Origin: Lachnospiraceae bacterium
GTDB lineage: Bacteria; Bacillota; Clostridia; Lachnospirales; Lachnospiraceae
Length of the DNA: 32,382 bases
Direction of reading: 5' to 3'
Assembly: GCA_022510605.1 (NCBI GenBank)
Contig: JAFLTB010000029.1
Coordinates: 1 to 32,382 of the forward strand
Below are positions 7,487 to 14,998 of this stretch, one piece after another. Positions within the stretch are counted from its first letter, which is position 1. Each line of letters begins with the position of its first letter. The position numbers and the translations under genes were made by a program. The notes below the pieces were generated by a model. It was not told the origin of the DNA. It made no database searches and worked only from the letters and a program-made list of their open reading frames with translations.

Positions 7487-7775
7487 AATGAAGAGAAGAG
7501 TAAATCGTTAGATATGTCACAGAGAGCCTGGTTAGGTGTGAGCAGGTACAGAAGGAACGATTGAAGATGGTCTCGGAGCTGCGTACCGAAGCAATTGTGC
7601 CAAGGCTACGACGGGTGCACCCGTTACAGTGCCGGACTATTGATGAATCATTTCTCATTTGTAGTTGATAAGGCTTATGCTGTGAGGTATAAGTGAATTT
7701 AGGGTGGTAACACGAAGTCTTTTGGCTCTCGTCCCTGAAAAAGAAATTTTTCAGAGAGGAGGGCTTTTTGATTTT
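7487..7775 (+). promoter_or_regulatory. Methionine T-box leader with attenuator
   Basis: The conserved T-box sequence AGGGTGGTAACACG is at 7701-7714. Stem I elements precede it: AGAGAGCCTGG, GGTGTGAGCAGGTACAGAAGG, and then a GAAG-ATG-GTCTCGG segment where ATG (7567-7569) sits in the specifier position, fitting tRNA-Met. A further hairpin (ACGGGTG-CACCCGT) lies around 7610-7625. The attenuator hairpin spans about 7725-7772: GGCTCTCGTCCCTGAAAAA pairs imperfectly with TTTTTCAGAGAGGAGGGC and ends in TTTTT. Uncharged tRNA-Met binding should favour the antiterminator and allow metS transcription. Confidence 0.92.
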
Positions 7776-7784
7776 ATAGGAAAT

Positions 7785-7852
7785 TCCCCCTGCGCGGAGC
7801 GAAAAACGCTATGCGTTTTTCGGAGGGGCGCGTTTCTCAGTCGCCCCTTTTT
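7785..7852 (+). terminator. Second terminator-like hairpin between T-box and metS
   Basis: CGAAAAACGC (7800-7809) pairs perfectly with GCGTTTTTCG (7813-7822). It is followed by AGGGGCG (7824-7830) pairing with CGCCCCT (7842-7848) and TTTTT, a good intrinsic terminator in the leader itself. A CCCCC tract (about 7786-7790) could pair instead with the GGGG of the second hairpin, which would disable it. Whether this is a second control point or an inserted palindromic repeat is open. Confidence 0.55.
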
Positions 7853-7926
7853 GATGGAAAAATTACAGGTCATGTTTTTGATATGAAAGTTGTTGCCACA
7901 ATAAAATGAGAAATGAGGTTGAGAAA

Positions 7927-9567
7927 ATGAGAAATATTTTAATTGGAGGGGCCTGGCCCTATGCCAATGGTTCACTGCATATAGGGCATATTGCCGGACT
8001 TCTGCCGGGAGATGTGCTGGCGAGATACCATAGAGCCGTTGGAGATGAGGTATATTTTGTATCGGGAAGCGATTGTCATGGAACACCGGTTGCCATCCGG
8101 GCGAAGCAGGAACAGAGAACACCACAGGAAATTAGTGATTTCTATCACCGGGAATTTGTAGACTGTTTTCAGAAATTGGGTTTCAGCTATGATGTATATA
8201 CCAAAACATCGTCAGAGGAGCACAAAAGGTTTGTGCAGGCATTTCATAAAAAACTATACGAAAGCGCTTATGTATATGAAAAGGAAACACCGCAGGCCTA
8301 TTGTGAAACCTGCCATACATTTTTAGCAGACCGCTTTGTGTCAGGTAAATGCCCAAAATGTGGAGAGGATACCAGAGGCGATCAGTGTGATGTATGTGGT
8401 GCGGTATTAGAGCCTGAAATCCTGATAGAACCAGTCTGCGCCGTTTGTGGAAGGACGGTCAGTTTTAGAAAATCCTCCCATCTTTATATTGCTATATCCA
8501 AACTGGAACGGCAGCTGCGGGAGTTAGTGGAGGCACATCCTGAGTGGAGAAAAAATGCCATAGCCTTTACCGGAAAATATATAGACGAGGGACTGCGAGA
8601 CAGAGCGTTGACAAGGGACCTGGACTGGGGAATCCCTGTTCCATGGAAGGGGTATGAGGAAAAAAGCATTTATATCTGGGCGGAGAATGTATTGGGGTAT
8701 TTGTCTGCCAGTAAAACAGCCGCAGAAAAAAGAGGAACGGACTTCAGGGAGGTCTGGGGTAAAGATGCGAAACATTACTATGTGCACGGCAAAGATAACA
8801 TTCCTTTCCACACAATTATTTTGCCGGCCCTTTTGCTGGCAAATGGGGAGAGCTGGCATTTGCCGGATGCTATCGTATCCAGTGAGTACCTGACATTAGA
8901 GGGCAGAAAAATATCTACGAGCCAGAACTACGCAATCTGGGTCAGGGATATGCTGGAGCGCTACGATGCAGATTCCATCCGCTATTATTTCCTGGCAAAC
9001 GGACCGGAGAAAAAGGATGCGGACTTCTCCTGGAGGGAATATGTGAACAGTCACAATGGCGAACTGTTGGGAGCGTATGGAAACTTTATCAATCGCTCCC
9101 TGTCATTTATTCACAAATACTGGAATGGCATTGTGCCGGAGGGAACGGATAATCCGGGCATAAATGAACAGATAGAAAAGCTGTTTACAGCTACCGGACA
9201 AAAAATCGAAAGAGGGGCGTTGAAGGACGCCCTTGCCGGAGTATTTGAATTTGTGAGAGGGGCCAATAAATATTTTGACAGTGAACGTCCCTGGGTTACC
9301 AGGCTGGAAGATGAAAAAGCGTGTCAAAACACACTTTTTCAGTGCGTTCAGATCATTGCCAATCTGGCAGTGCTTTTGTATCCCTTTCTGCCATTTTCAT
9401 CTGAAAAGGTCTGCCGATGGCTGGGTATAGATAATCAGTGGAAAAAACATTCCATTCCAGCGGGGGAGCAGCTGCCGGAGATTGAGATTTTGTTCCAGCG
9501 AATTGATAAGAAGGTGATAGAGGAGGAGGTGGAGCGGCTGAATCCGGGGACTGCAAAGAAAGAATAA
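7927..9567 (+). CDS. metS: Methionyl-tRNA synthetase, short form with two zinc knuckles
   Basis: Class I synthetase that charges tRNA-Met with methionine. GGAWPYANGSLHIGH (7-21) contains the HIGH signature. Four CxxC pairs (126/129, 142/145, 154/157, 171/174) make the two-knuckle zinc domain. KISTS (328-332) stands in for KMSKS. The helical anticodon domain follows, and the C-terminal tRNA-binding (EMAP-like) domain of longer forms is absent, giving 546 residues. The ATG at 7927 follows GAGG at 8 nt; the ATG at 7906 is in frame but has no clear ribosome site. Controlled by the T-box upstream. The two-zinc form is distinct from the one-knuckle form of many Bacilli, so the genome may carry another metS. 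Confidence 0.95.
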   Translation: MRNILIGGAWPYANGSLHIGHIAGLLPGDVLARYHRAVGDEVYFVSGSDCHGTPVAIRAKQEQRTPQEISDFYHREFVDCFQKLGFSYDVYTKTSSEEHKRFVQAFHKKLYESAYVYEKETPQAYCETCHTFLADRFVSGKCPKCGEDTRGDQCDVCGAVLEPEILIEPVCAVCGRTVSFRKSSHLYIAISKLERQLRELVEAHPEWRKNAIAFTGKYIDEGLRDRALTRDLDWGIPVPWKGYEEKSIYIWAENVLGYLSASKTAAEKRGTDFREVWGKDAKHYYVHGKDNIPFHTIILPALLLANGESWHLPDAIVSSEYLTLEGRKISTSQNYAIWVRDMLERYDADSIRYYFLANGPEKKDADFSWREYVNSHNGELLGAYGNFINRSLSFIHKYWNGIVPEGTDNPGINEQIEKLFTATGQKIERGALKDALAGVFEFVRGANKYFDSERPWVTRLEDEKACQNTLFQCVQIIANLAVLLYPFLPFSSEKVCRWLGIDNQWKKHSIPAGEQLPEIEILFQRIDKKVIEEEVERLNPGTAKKE

Positions 9568-9603
9568 GATGTTTCAATAAGGGGGATAAAACGGAATAAG
9601 GGC
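9568..9603 (+). repeat. Left copy of direct repeat bounding the TIR operon
   Basis: Begins at the base after the metS stop and reads ATGTTTCAATAAGGGGGATA then AAACGGAATAAGGG. A near-identical copy (ATGTTTCAATAAGAGGATAT then AAACACGGAATAAGGG) starts right after the last stop of the TIR operon at 13565. The copies differ by a few substitutions and a 2-3-nt indel. Confidence 0.7.
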
Positions 9604-9632
9604 ACTTAAAAAACAAAGTGCCCTTATTTGGA
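9595..9632 (+). terminator. metS terminator
   Basis: AATAAGGGCACTT (9595-9607) and AAGTGCCCTTATT (9616-9628) form a perfect 13-bp stem with an A-rich loop, ending in TT. The A-rich arm also allows termination on the other strand. Its left arm overlaps the end of the direct repeat. Confidence 0.85.
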
Positions 9633-9843
9633 ATTCTTAATAATATAACCTTTGTGAAAATGGGGACGCCTTGGTGTATCACTTATAGATATGTACTGGA
9701 AGAATTAAAAGGAGTGGTTGGGGAATAAGGAAAGGGTAACAACTTGATTTTTGTAATAAACAGAGAAACAAATAAAAGATATTGATAATTTGTCCTTGTC
9801 ATGATAAAATATTCGTAAATAAAATTTGCAAGGGGGAAATGCA
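9633..9843 (+). promoter_or_regulatory. Leader and promoter of the TIR operon
   Basis: TTGATA (9782-9787), a 17-nt spacer and TAAAAT (9805-9810) form a good sigma-A promoter 33 nt before the TIR start. Upstream, 9633-9780 holds no gene. A short open frame ending at ~9727 (YVLEELKGVVGE) may be a fossil of a lost gene but is too short to assign. Confidence 0.6.
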
Positions 9844-10392
9844 ATGGCATATAAATATGATGTTGCAATTTCATATCAGAGTGAAATAGAAGAAAAAGCG
9901 GGCAAAATAGCAGATTATCTTAGAACGGAAAATCTTGAAATCTTTTTTGCGCCAGAAAGGCAGAAAGAAATTCTCTCTGAGAAGCTTCACGAAGTCTTGT
10001 ATGATATCTATAAAAATCAAACTTTTGTTAGATTATTACTTATTTCGGATGCTTATTTATCAAGCGAATGGACTCAATTGGAAAAACGAGTTTCATCAGG
10101 CGAGAACTATGATGATAGAAAAAGAAAGATTGTTGTTGATTATACAGAAAATCTTTCTTTGCCAAAGGAATTACGGGAGATTGTTTATATAAATGGAAAA
10201 GAAAAATATGAGGACGAAATTGCATCGTTAGTTGCATCTTATACAAAAAAACTCAAGGCAAATACAAAAATGGATGGTAGCGACAGTTATTTAGAACCAG
10301 AAAGAGACAAAAATATTATAATACAGAATAATTCTGGCATTATGATATCAGGTAGTGCCAGTGTTGGCAACATTAATTTTAACAGGGAATAA
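9844..10392 (+). CDS. TIR-domain protein with C-terminal RHIM-like motif
   Basis: 182 residues. Residues ~4-135 fit a TIR fold: YDVAISYQSE strand, ADYLRTENLEIFFAP, LLLISDAYLSSEWTQLEKRV. Glu80, four residues after Trp76, is in the place of the catalytic Glu of NAD-cleaving TIR domains such as SARM1. TIR enzymes in bacterial immunity degrade NAD or make cyclic-ADPR signals. After a polar linker the last ~25 residues read IIIQNNSGIMISGSASVGNI then NFNRE, without TIR homology, and closely resemble residues 65-89 of the next protein. The start is the ATG at 9844, with AGGGGG 7 nt upstream. First gene of a four-gene AT-rich operon. Substrate and trigger are inferred, not seen. Confidence 0.85.
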   Translation: MAYKYDVAISYQSEIEEKAGKIADYLRTENLEIFFAPERQKEILSEKLHEVLYDIYKNQTFVRLLLISDAYLSSEWTQLEKRVSSGENYDDRKRKIVVDYTENLSLPKELREIVYINGKEKYEDEIASLVASYTKKLKANTKMDGSDSYLEPERDKNIIIQNNSGIMISGSASVGNINFNRE

Positions 10393-10402
10393 ACGTATCG
10401 AC

Positions 10403-11905
10403 ATGGAAGAAAAAAGTATAAATTTGGAAAAAGATAATACAGAAAAATATTTGGAAAAAGAGAAAATGGAAGAACAACAAAGTAATGATGCTTCAGAAGA
10501 AGAGCAGGTATCCAAAAATGTAAATGAGCATTGGACAAATGTGATTGATTTGGGTAAGGATTGTGAGGAGCGGACTGTAATTATCAACCAATATAGAGAT
10601 GTTTATATGACAAATAATAGTGGAGTTATGGTGAAGGATAATGCAAGTGTCCAAGAAATTAATTTCTCGCAAGTATTAAATAAAAACTCAAAAGAATCTG
10701 AATGCACGGTAGTAGAAAATTCTGAACATTTAAGACAATGGATATTGCACAATTACTATACCATGGGTGTACCGTATTTAATATCTTGTGCAGTTTTTTA
10801 TAATATGCCGTATATGTGGATATGCGAGGCTGCAAAAGCATTATCTTTATTGTTATATTCAACAGAGAATAATGTTGAAAAGAGAATATTTAGTCAACAA
10901 GACATAAAGGAATTTGGCGCTGAGATATACAGGGCAGATATTAATACCGGTTCAGGAAAATCTAAAATGGATTTTGTAAGATTTTTAAAAAGTAGTTATC
11001 CAGATATAATAATGAAGTGTATATGGAATCAATTTCCAGAAATGAGAGAAGTCATCACGAATTGGTTAAAGAGGTGTATGCTTTTTAATAAAAAAATTAT
11101 GTTTCGCCGTGTGAATGATGTTTTAAGTATGTTGGCACAAGAGGATTATTATTATTTTGTTAATTATATAGTACAACAATTATATGATGAAAAAGATATT
11201 CATGCAGATATGGGCTTGACTAGAATTATATTATCATTGTATGAAGCAGAAAATCACAAAGAAAATTCGAAAAAATTGGTAAACCAATGGAGTGAGAGAA
11301 AAGAAGTACATCATTTACTGACAGTTATGCTTATATGTAATGAACGGGTGGAACAAAAAACTAATCTTAATAAAGCAATTCATAATTATCTTGATGGGTT
11401 ATTTCGCAGCATTTTGAGAAACAGAGAAAATGATTTTAGCAGGCGAATGTATGACTTCTTTGCAATCGGAATGAGAAACTTTACATTTTATCGGATTATT
11501 ATTGAAGAAATTTATGAATTTGCAAAATTGCAAAAGACACAAAAAGAGGCTGTAAAATTATTTTTGTTACTTTTTTCCTGTGATGTAACTTTGGCGAAAA
11601 TTACAAAAGAGGAAGCAATTTTTGTTAAATTAGTTTATAGTAACAGCGTAATTAGAACAAAATTATGTGAACTGTGGCGGATGGCTTGGAATAAGCATGC
11701 ATTTAGAGAAATCTTCTATTTAGAACTTGGAAGGTGTTTTGTGAACAGGGGAGACGATAGAGAGTGTGAAATAGAAAGGTTTATTGCTTCGGCTTTTTTT
11801 GAACTTGAGAGTGAATATAAAGAAGATTTAGAAATAAAAATAGTGCAGCAATGCAGGAGGCTTGATAAAAATGAGCAAATTTATAAAAAAGAAGGAAAGT
11901 TTTAG
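10403..11905 (+). CDS. Large helical protein sharing a motif with the TIR protein
   Basis: 500 residues, not recognised. Residues 1-45 are acidic and disordered-looking. Residues 56-90 contain DVYMTNNSGVMVKDNASVQE then INF, matching the C-terminal motif of the TIR protein in spacing and at the NNSG, M, ASV and INF positions. From ~105 to the end it is rich in helices with repeated aromatic/Leu patterns, like an alpha-solenoid or a STAND-type C-terminal region, but I see no proper Walker A/B. GSGKS at 183-187 lacks the upstream glycine. The ATG at 10403 starts 10 nt after the TIR stop with only a weak ribosome site, so coupling to TIR translation is likely. Its 3' end overlaps the next gene by 35 nt. 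A sensor or scaffold role is inference. Confidence 0.75.
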   Translation: MEEKSINLEKDNTEKYLEKEKMEEQQSNDASEEEQVSKNVNEHWTNVIDLGKDCEERTVIINQYRDVYMTNNSGVMVKDNASVQEINFSQVLNKNSKESECTVVENSEHLRQWILHNYYTMGVPYLISCAVFYNMPYMWICEAAKALSLLLYSTENNVEKRIFSQQDIKEFGAEIYRADINTGSGKSKMDFVRFLKSSYPDIIMKCIWNQFPEMREVITNWLKRCMLFNKKIMFRRVNDVLSMLAQEDYYYFVNYIVQQLYDEKDIHADMGLTRIILSLYEAENHKENSKKLVNQWSERKEVHHLLTVMLICNERVEQKTNLNKAIHNYLDGLFRSILRNRENDFSRRMYDFFAIGMRNFTFYRIIIEEIYEFAKLQKTQKEAVKLFLLLFSCDVTLAKITKEEAIFVKLVYSNSVIRTKLCELWRMAWNKHAFREIFYLELGRCFVNRGDDRECEIERFIASAFFELESEYKEDLEIKIVQQCRRLDKNEQIYKKEGKF

Positions 11906-12833
11906 ATATGGATTTTTAGACAAGGTGCCAGTGCCAGAACCGAATGAAGGCATTCTTTTGTATCGGGACGGAAATGGTGAAAATGGAAGCATTTTTATAG
12001 ATGCCATAACAAAACCATTTTCAGCTGATATACGGCGGGGAAAGTTTAATGTAAAAGTAACATTTGATTTGAGTGAAAAACAGGATAGTCAGCTTTTTAA
12101 AATAGCCATGTCTGAAGGAAATTTTTATTTTTATGTAAAAATAAAAATTTCCTATACATTAAAGAATGCGCGAGAGTATTATTTTAAAGATGATGCAGAA
12201 AGTGAAGGTGTCGTAAGAAACGATATAAAAGGAATAATGGATGAACAGGATGGGAAATGGAAATTGCATGAAATAAATGAACTAGAGAAAACGCTACAAA
12301 GAGAATTTGAAAAACTGCAGCAGACATATTATTGTTTACAGTTTAATGAAATTTTTGTTGAAGTGAAGCCAGATGAAGAGGCTGAAAAGTTAATAAAATC
12401 AGATAAGGAAAAAAGTATTGAAATATACACTGCGGGAAATAAAGCTGATATAGAAGTGGCAAAAAATTTTCACAAAGGAAGAGTCATGGAAAGTAGTTAT
12501 ACTTTACAAATGAAACAGTTAGACAGAATGGAACAACTTGCTAGAACCTTTGGCGAAGTAGCACCTGTAGTAGAGGAATATTTAGATGGAAAAATTGATG
12601 GTAGGGAACTGTATAAATACATAGATAATAAAAAAGAAAAAGATATTAATATTCTGGCAAGGGCACGTGAGGAAGATTGGTTGACTGACCAGAGTTTTAA
12701 TAGAAAATTAGAGGAAATAATGGGGCATGAAAAATTTGCGCAAGTGGAACCAGAAAGGAAAATAGAAGAAAAAAATAAATTTCAAATAGAAAAGAAGGAA
12801 GAACCTGCTTTAGAGGATGGAGATTTTGTATGA
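11871..12833 (+). CDS. SPFH/band-7-like protein with coiled coil
   Basis: 320 residues, no signal peptide or clear TM segment. It opens with FRYGFLDKVPVPEPNEGILL, like the entry to SPFH (stomatin/flotillin) domains. A beta-rich section follows (FNVKVTFDLSEKQDSQLFKI, then FYFYVKIKISYTL). After that come ELEKTLQREFEKL and FNEIFVEVKPDEEAEKLIKS, as in the SPFH core, then a long charged helix (~165-245) likely to be coiled coil. The last ~50 residues are Lys/Glu rich. SPFH proteins build membrane-associated oligomeric cages. The assignment rests on pattern and order only. CAGGAGG lies 10 nt before the ATG. Overlaps genes on both sides (35 nt before, ATGA after). Confidence 0.55.
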   Translation: MSKFIKKKESFRYGFLDKVPVPEPNEGILLYRDGNGENGSIFIDAITKPFSADIRRGKFNVKVTFDLSEKQDSQLFKIAMSEGNFYFYVKIKISYTLKNAREYYFKDDAESEGVVRNDIKGIMDEQDGKWKLHEINELEKTLQREFEKLQQTYYCLQFNEIFVEVKPDEEAEKLIKSDKEKSIEIYTAGNKADIEVAKNFHKGRVMESSYTLQMKQLDRMEQLARTFGEVAPVVEEYLDGKIDGRELYKYIDNKKEKDINILARAREEDWLTDQSFNRKLEEIMGHEKFAQVEPERKIEEKNKFQIEKKEEPALEDGDFV

Positions 12834-13564
12834 GTAAACTTTATTATGGCCTTTGGCAAGATTTATACACACTTCCATGGCCGGGACGTTTATTAATAGA
12901 ATTTCTGATCTTTTTACTTGCCGCATTTATTCTATGCAAAGTGGCAAGTAAGATATTTCAAATATTGAGATTGAAAAAGGTATTTGTAAAGATATCGGTA
13001 TTGATTGCAACAAAAGTTTTGTCCTGTGTAGGAAGAAATAGGGAATGGGCTCATAACTTGGATGAAAAGGTAATTGACTGGGGAAATAGGGTAATGAGTA
13101 GTCATTTTACCTTGAGTAGTAAACTGAAAAAGATTTTATGTATAAGTGTTGTTGTCGTATATGTATTGGCCATTCTGCCAGATATACCAATTAGTTACTA
13201 TTTTGATGAGCCTATAATTACCAAAATTTCAATGGTAAAAAACACTTTGGAAGTGTGGGAAAGTAAAATTTCCTTTGGGTACCTATCTTATGTGCCCGTA
13301 TTTACACAATCGGAGGAAGAAAAGATTTATATTCAGATAAAGAATCTGAAGAAGAAAATTATACTTTATAAAGAACCCTTAGATAAGTCAAAAAAAATAA
13401 GAAAAATAGAACAAAATGAGAAAATTCAATATCAGAATCAATACAAAAAAGTAGGAAAAGTATATTGGCTAAAAGTATCGCTCCCAGAGCAAAATGTCGA
13501 AGGGTGGATAAAAGGAACTACAATTCAGAAAAAACAATTAGAAACTCTTACAAAAGAAGAATAG
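12830..13564 (+). CDS. Two-TM protein with C-terminal SH3-like domain
   Basis: 244 residues. Two hydrophobic helices are at ~19-40 (LLIEFLIFLLAAFILCKVAS) and ~102-122 (KILCISVVVVYVLAILPDIP). Between them is a basic amphipathic stretch. After the second TM, residues ~170-232 (ILYKEPLDKSKKIRKIEQNE, then VYWLKVSLPEQNVEGWIKG) read as a bacterial SH3 fold, usually a peptidoglycan- or peptide-binding module. The two-TM topology puts both ends on the same side; which side is not certain. Its ATG overlaps the SPFH gene's stop as ATGA. As last gene of the TIR operon it could anchor the complex at the membrane. No close family is recognised. Confidence 0.65.
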   Translation: MSKLYYGLWQDLYTLPWPGRLLIEFLIFLLAAFILCKVASKIFQILRLKKVFVKISVLIATKVLSCVGRNREWAHNLDEKVIDWGNRVMSSHFTLSSKLKKILCISVVVVYVLAILPDIPISYYFDEPIITKISMVKNTLEVWESKISFGYLSYVPVFTQSEEEKIYIQIKNLKKKIILYKEPLDKSKKIRKIEQNEKIQYQNQYKKVGKVYWLKVSLPEQNVEGWIKGTTIQKKQLETLTKEE

Positions 13565-13601
13565 AATGTTTCAATAAGAGGATATAAACACGGAATAAGG
13601 G
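13565..13601 (+). repeat. Right copy of direct repeat bounding the TIR operon
   Basis: Starts immediately after the stop of the last operon gene and reads AATGTTTCAATAAGAGGATA then TAAACACGGAATAAGGG, matching 9568-9603 with few differences. The AT-rich operon lies exactly between the two copies. Confidence 0.7.
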
Positions 13602-13620
13602 GGAGAGTGGACTCTCCCCT
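13599..13620. terminator. Hairpin between the TIR operon and vanW
   Basis: GGGGAGAGT pairs with ACTCTCCCC around a GG loop. The stem reaches the stop codon of the convergent VanW gene. The T-tract is weak on both sides (TTATT on the minus strand). Probably shared by both transcripts. Confidence 0.55.
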
Positions 13621-14803
13621 AATCATATGTATCCTTCCCCAGAAAAATCGTCTTCACTTTCTTTCCATTTTTATATACATCCAGATAAGATTTTGCCTTT
13701 TTACTGGACAGTTTTTCTGCCCTTGGTTTATAGCGGTAGCCCTTCAAGGCATTGGCATAGGATGTAAGGTGGACGTTTAAGGTATTTCCCTTGGTTTTGG
13801 CTGAAATCAGGAGAGGATAATCCAGAGTGTTTTCCACCAGTAAATCCTTTCCACCCACAGAGAGAGCGGCGTCCAGTCCCAGAGGGGAGTAGCTTACCGG
13901 AATACTGTGCGGATAGCGTTTGGTGGGAATAATTCCCGCAAACAAAAAGGAAGCATAGGCGGTGGTAGATACCTGGCAGATACCTCCGCCTTCTGCCTGT
14001 ACCACCTTGCCCTTAAAAAAGGCACCGGATTTTTGATACGATTTTCCATCGGAATCATCGTATAAGACATTCAAAAACGATATGGATTCCCCAGGCAGCA
14101 GGAAACTGTTGTCAAGCCGGGAGGCGGCAATCTTAATGTTAGCACCTCGGGGATTGGTGGACACAAAGGAGGTGGAATAGCTGCTGATTACTGTATTGAC
14201 TTCTTTCAAATCTTCCGTAGTCCAGGCAGGCTCTACCGCGGAGGTTTTATAAGAAGCAGAATAATTATCTGTTGTCTTTTGGCTGAGATAGCTGGTAAGG
14301 TCGTTGTAGATGGATGTGGTGTCCAGAACATGCCCCGGTTTGGAGGCAGTGATTTTTCCATGGGAATTGATGCGTGCATTTTTAGCGGAAGTATCATAGG
14401 TGCTGGATAATTCTTTCATTATCTTTGTTACGGCATCTGCATCGGATTCAGACTGGACAAGGCTGTCAAGTTCTTCTTCCGATATGCTGCTGTCAGCATC
14501 AAAAAGAAGACTGGCAAGGGAGGATTCGTTGCCAAGCTCATAGGTTTTGTTTTCATATTCATAATATATGTGCTCCCCCAGTTCTGTCATGGTATAGACA
14601 TGGTTGTCGCCATCTATAGTAAGGGTGGCAGAGCGCTCCTGATAGCGGGCGGCTGTCTCTGCCAGAGAGTTTTGCAGTTTTTCAACGGCCTGCCGCCGGT
14701 CTCTGTCTGTGCGGTAACGGCTATACACCTGAAAGGCGCCGAAGACACCAGCGGCGGCCAGTACAGTAACTAAAACAATAAGAAGTTTTTTATATCGTTT
14801 CAT
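13619..14803 (-). CDS. VanW-family protein, membrane anchored
   Basis: 394 residues. A single N-terminal TM anchor (KKLLIVLVTVLAAAGVFGAF) is followed by an extracellular region. The VanW core is clear: NSFLLPGESISFLNVL, then SGAFFKGKVVQAEGGGICQV, STTAYASFLFAG and RYPHSIPVSYSPLGLDAALS. VanW proteins occur in some glycopeptide-resistance clusters and widely in Firmicutes, with unknown reaction. A peptidoglycan-binding 4-type domain may occupy residues ~70-190. No van genes are nearby, so this is the ordinary chromosomal form. The ribosome site is AAAGGA. Convergent with the TIR operon. Confidence 0.85.
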   Translation of the reverse strand: MKRYKKLLIVLVTVLAAAGVFGAFQVYSRYRTDRDRRQAVEKLQNSLAETAARYQERSATLTIDGDNHVYTMTELGEHIYYEYENKTYELGNESSLASLLFDADSSISEEELDSLVQSESDADAVTKIMKELSSTYDTSAKNARINSHGKITASKPGHVLDTTSIYNDLTSYLSQKTTDNYSASYKTSAVEPAWTTEDLKEVNTVISSYSTSFVSTNPRGANIKIAASRLDNSFLLPGESISFLNVLYDDSDGKSYQKSGAFFKGKVVQAEGGGICQVSTTAYASFLFAGIIPTKRYPHSIPVSYSPLGLDAALSVGGKDLLVENTLDYPLLISAKTKGNTLNVHLTSYANALKGYRYKPRAEKLSSKKAKSYLDVYKNGKKVKTIFLGKDTYD

Positions 14804-14998
14804 AACAGAATCCTTTCTTGTTTATGTATTCATTCATACGCATGAGCGGTGTGCGAGGTTTCGTTTCATATGCGTTTATTATAGCATGTGAAAGGAGAAA
14901 TTGCCACTGTTTCCTGTAAAATGGGTGCAAAAAGAAAATAAATGTGCTATAATAAAAAAACACGCAAACCTGATAAAAAAGAAAGGTGGTGAAGGGCG
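14804..14998. promoter_or_regulatory. Divergent promoters of vanW and the SCP2-like gene
   Basis: Two TATAAT boxes face outward in nearly mirror-image context: TTATTATAGCA around 14877-14886 for the minus-strand gene and GCTATAATAA around 14946-14955 for the plus-strand gene. The minus promoter has a weak TGGCAA -35 at 17 nt. Confidence 0.6.

Noticed and set aside
9689-9727. Short open frame YVLEELKGVVGE resembling the end of the phosphotransferase at 4737
   Set aside because: Only ~12 codons with weak similarity; not enough to call a gene or remnant.
10937-10975. GSGKS in the helical protein as a Walker A ATPase loop
   Set aside because: The glycine five residues before the GK is missing (Ile in its place), and no Walker B or other NTPase motif follows.
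13619-14803. VanW as sign of a vancomycin resistance cluster
   Set aside because: No vanA/B/H/X/R/S-type genes nearby; VanW-family proteins are common in Firmicutes chromosomes.
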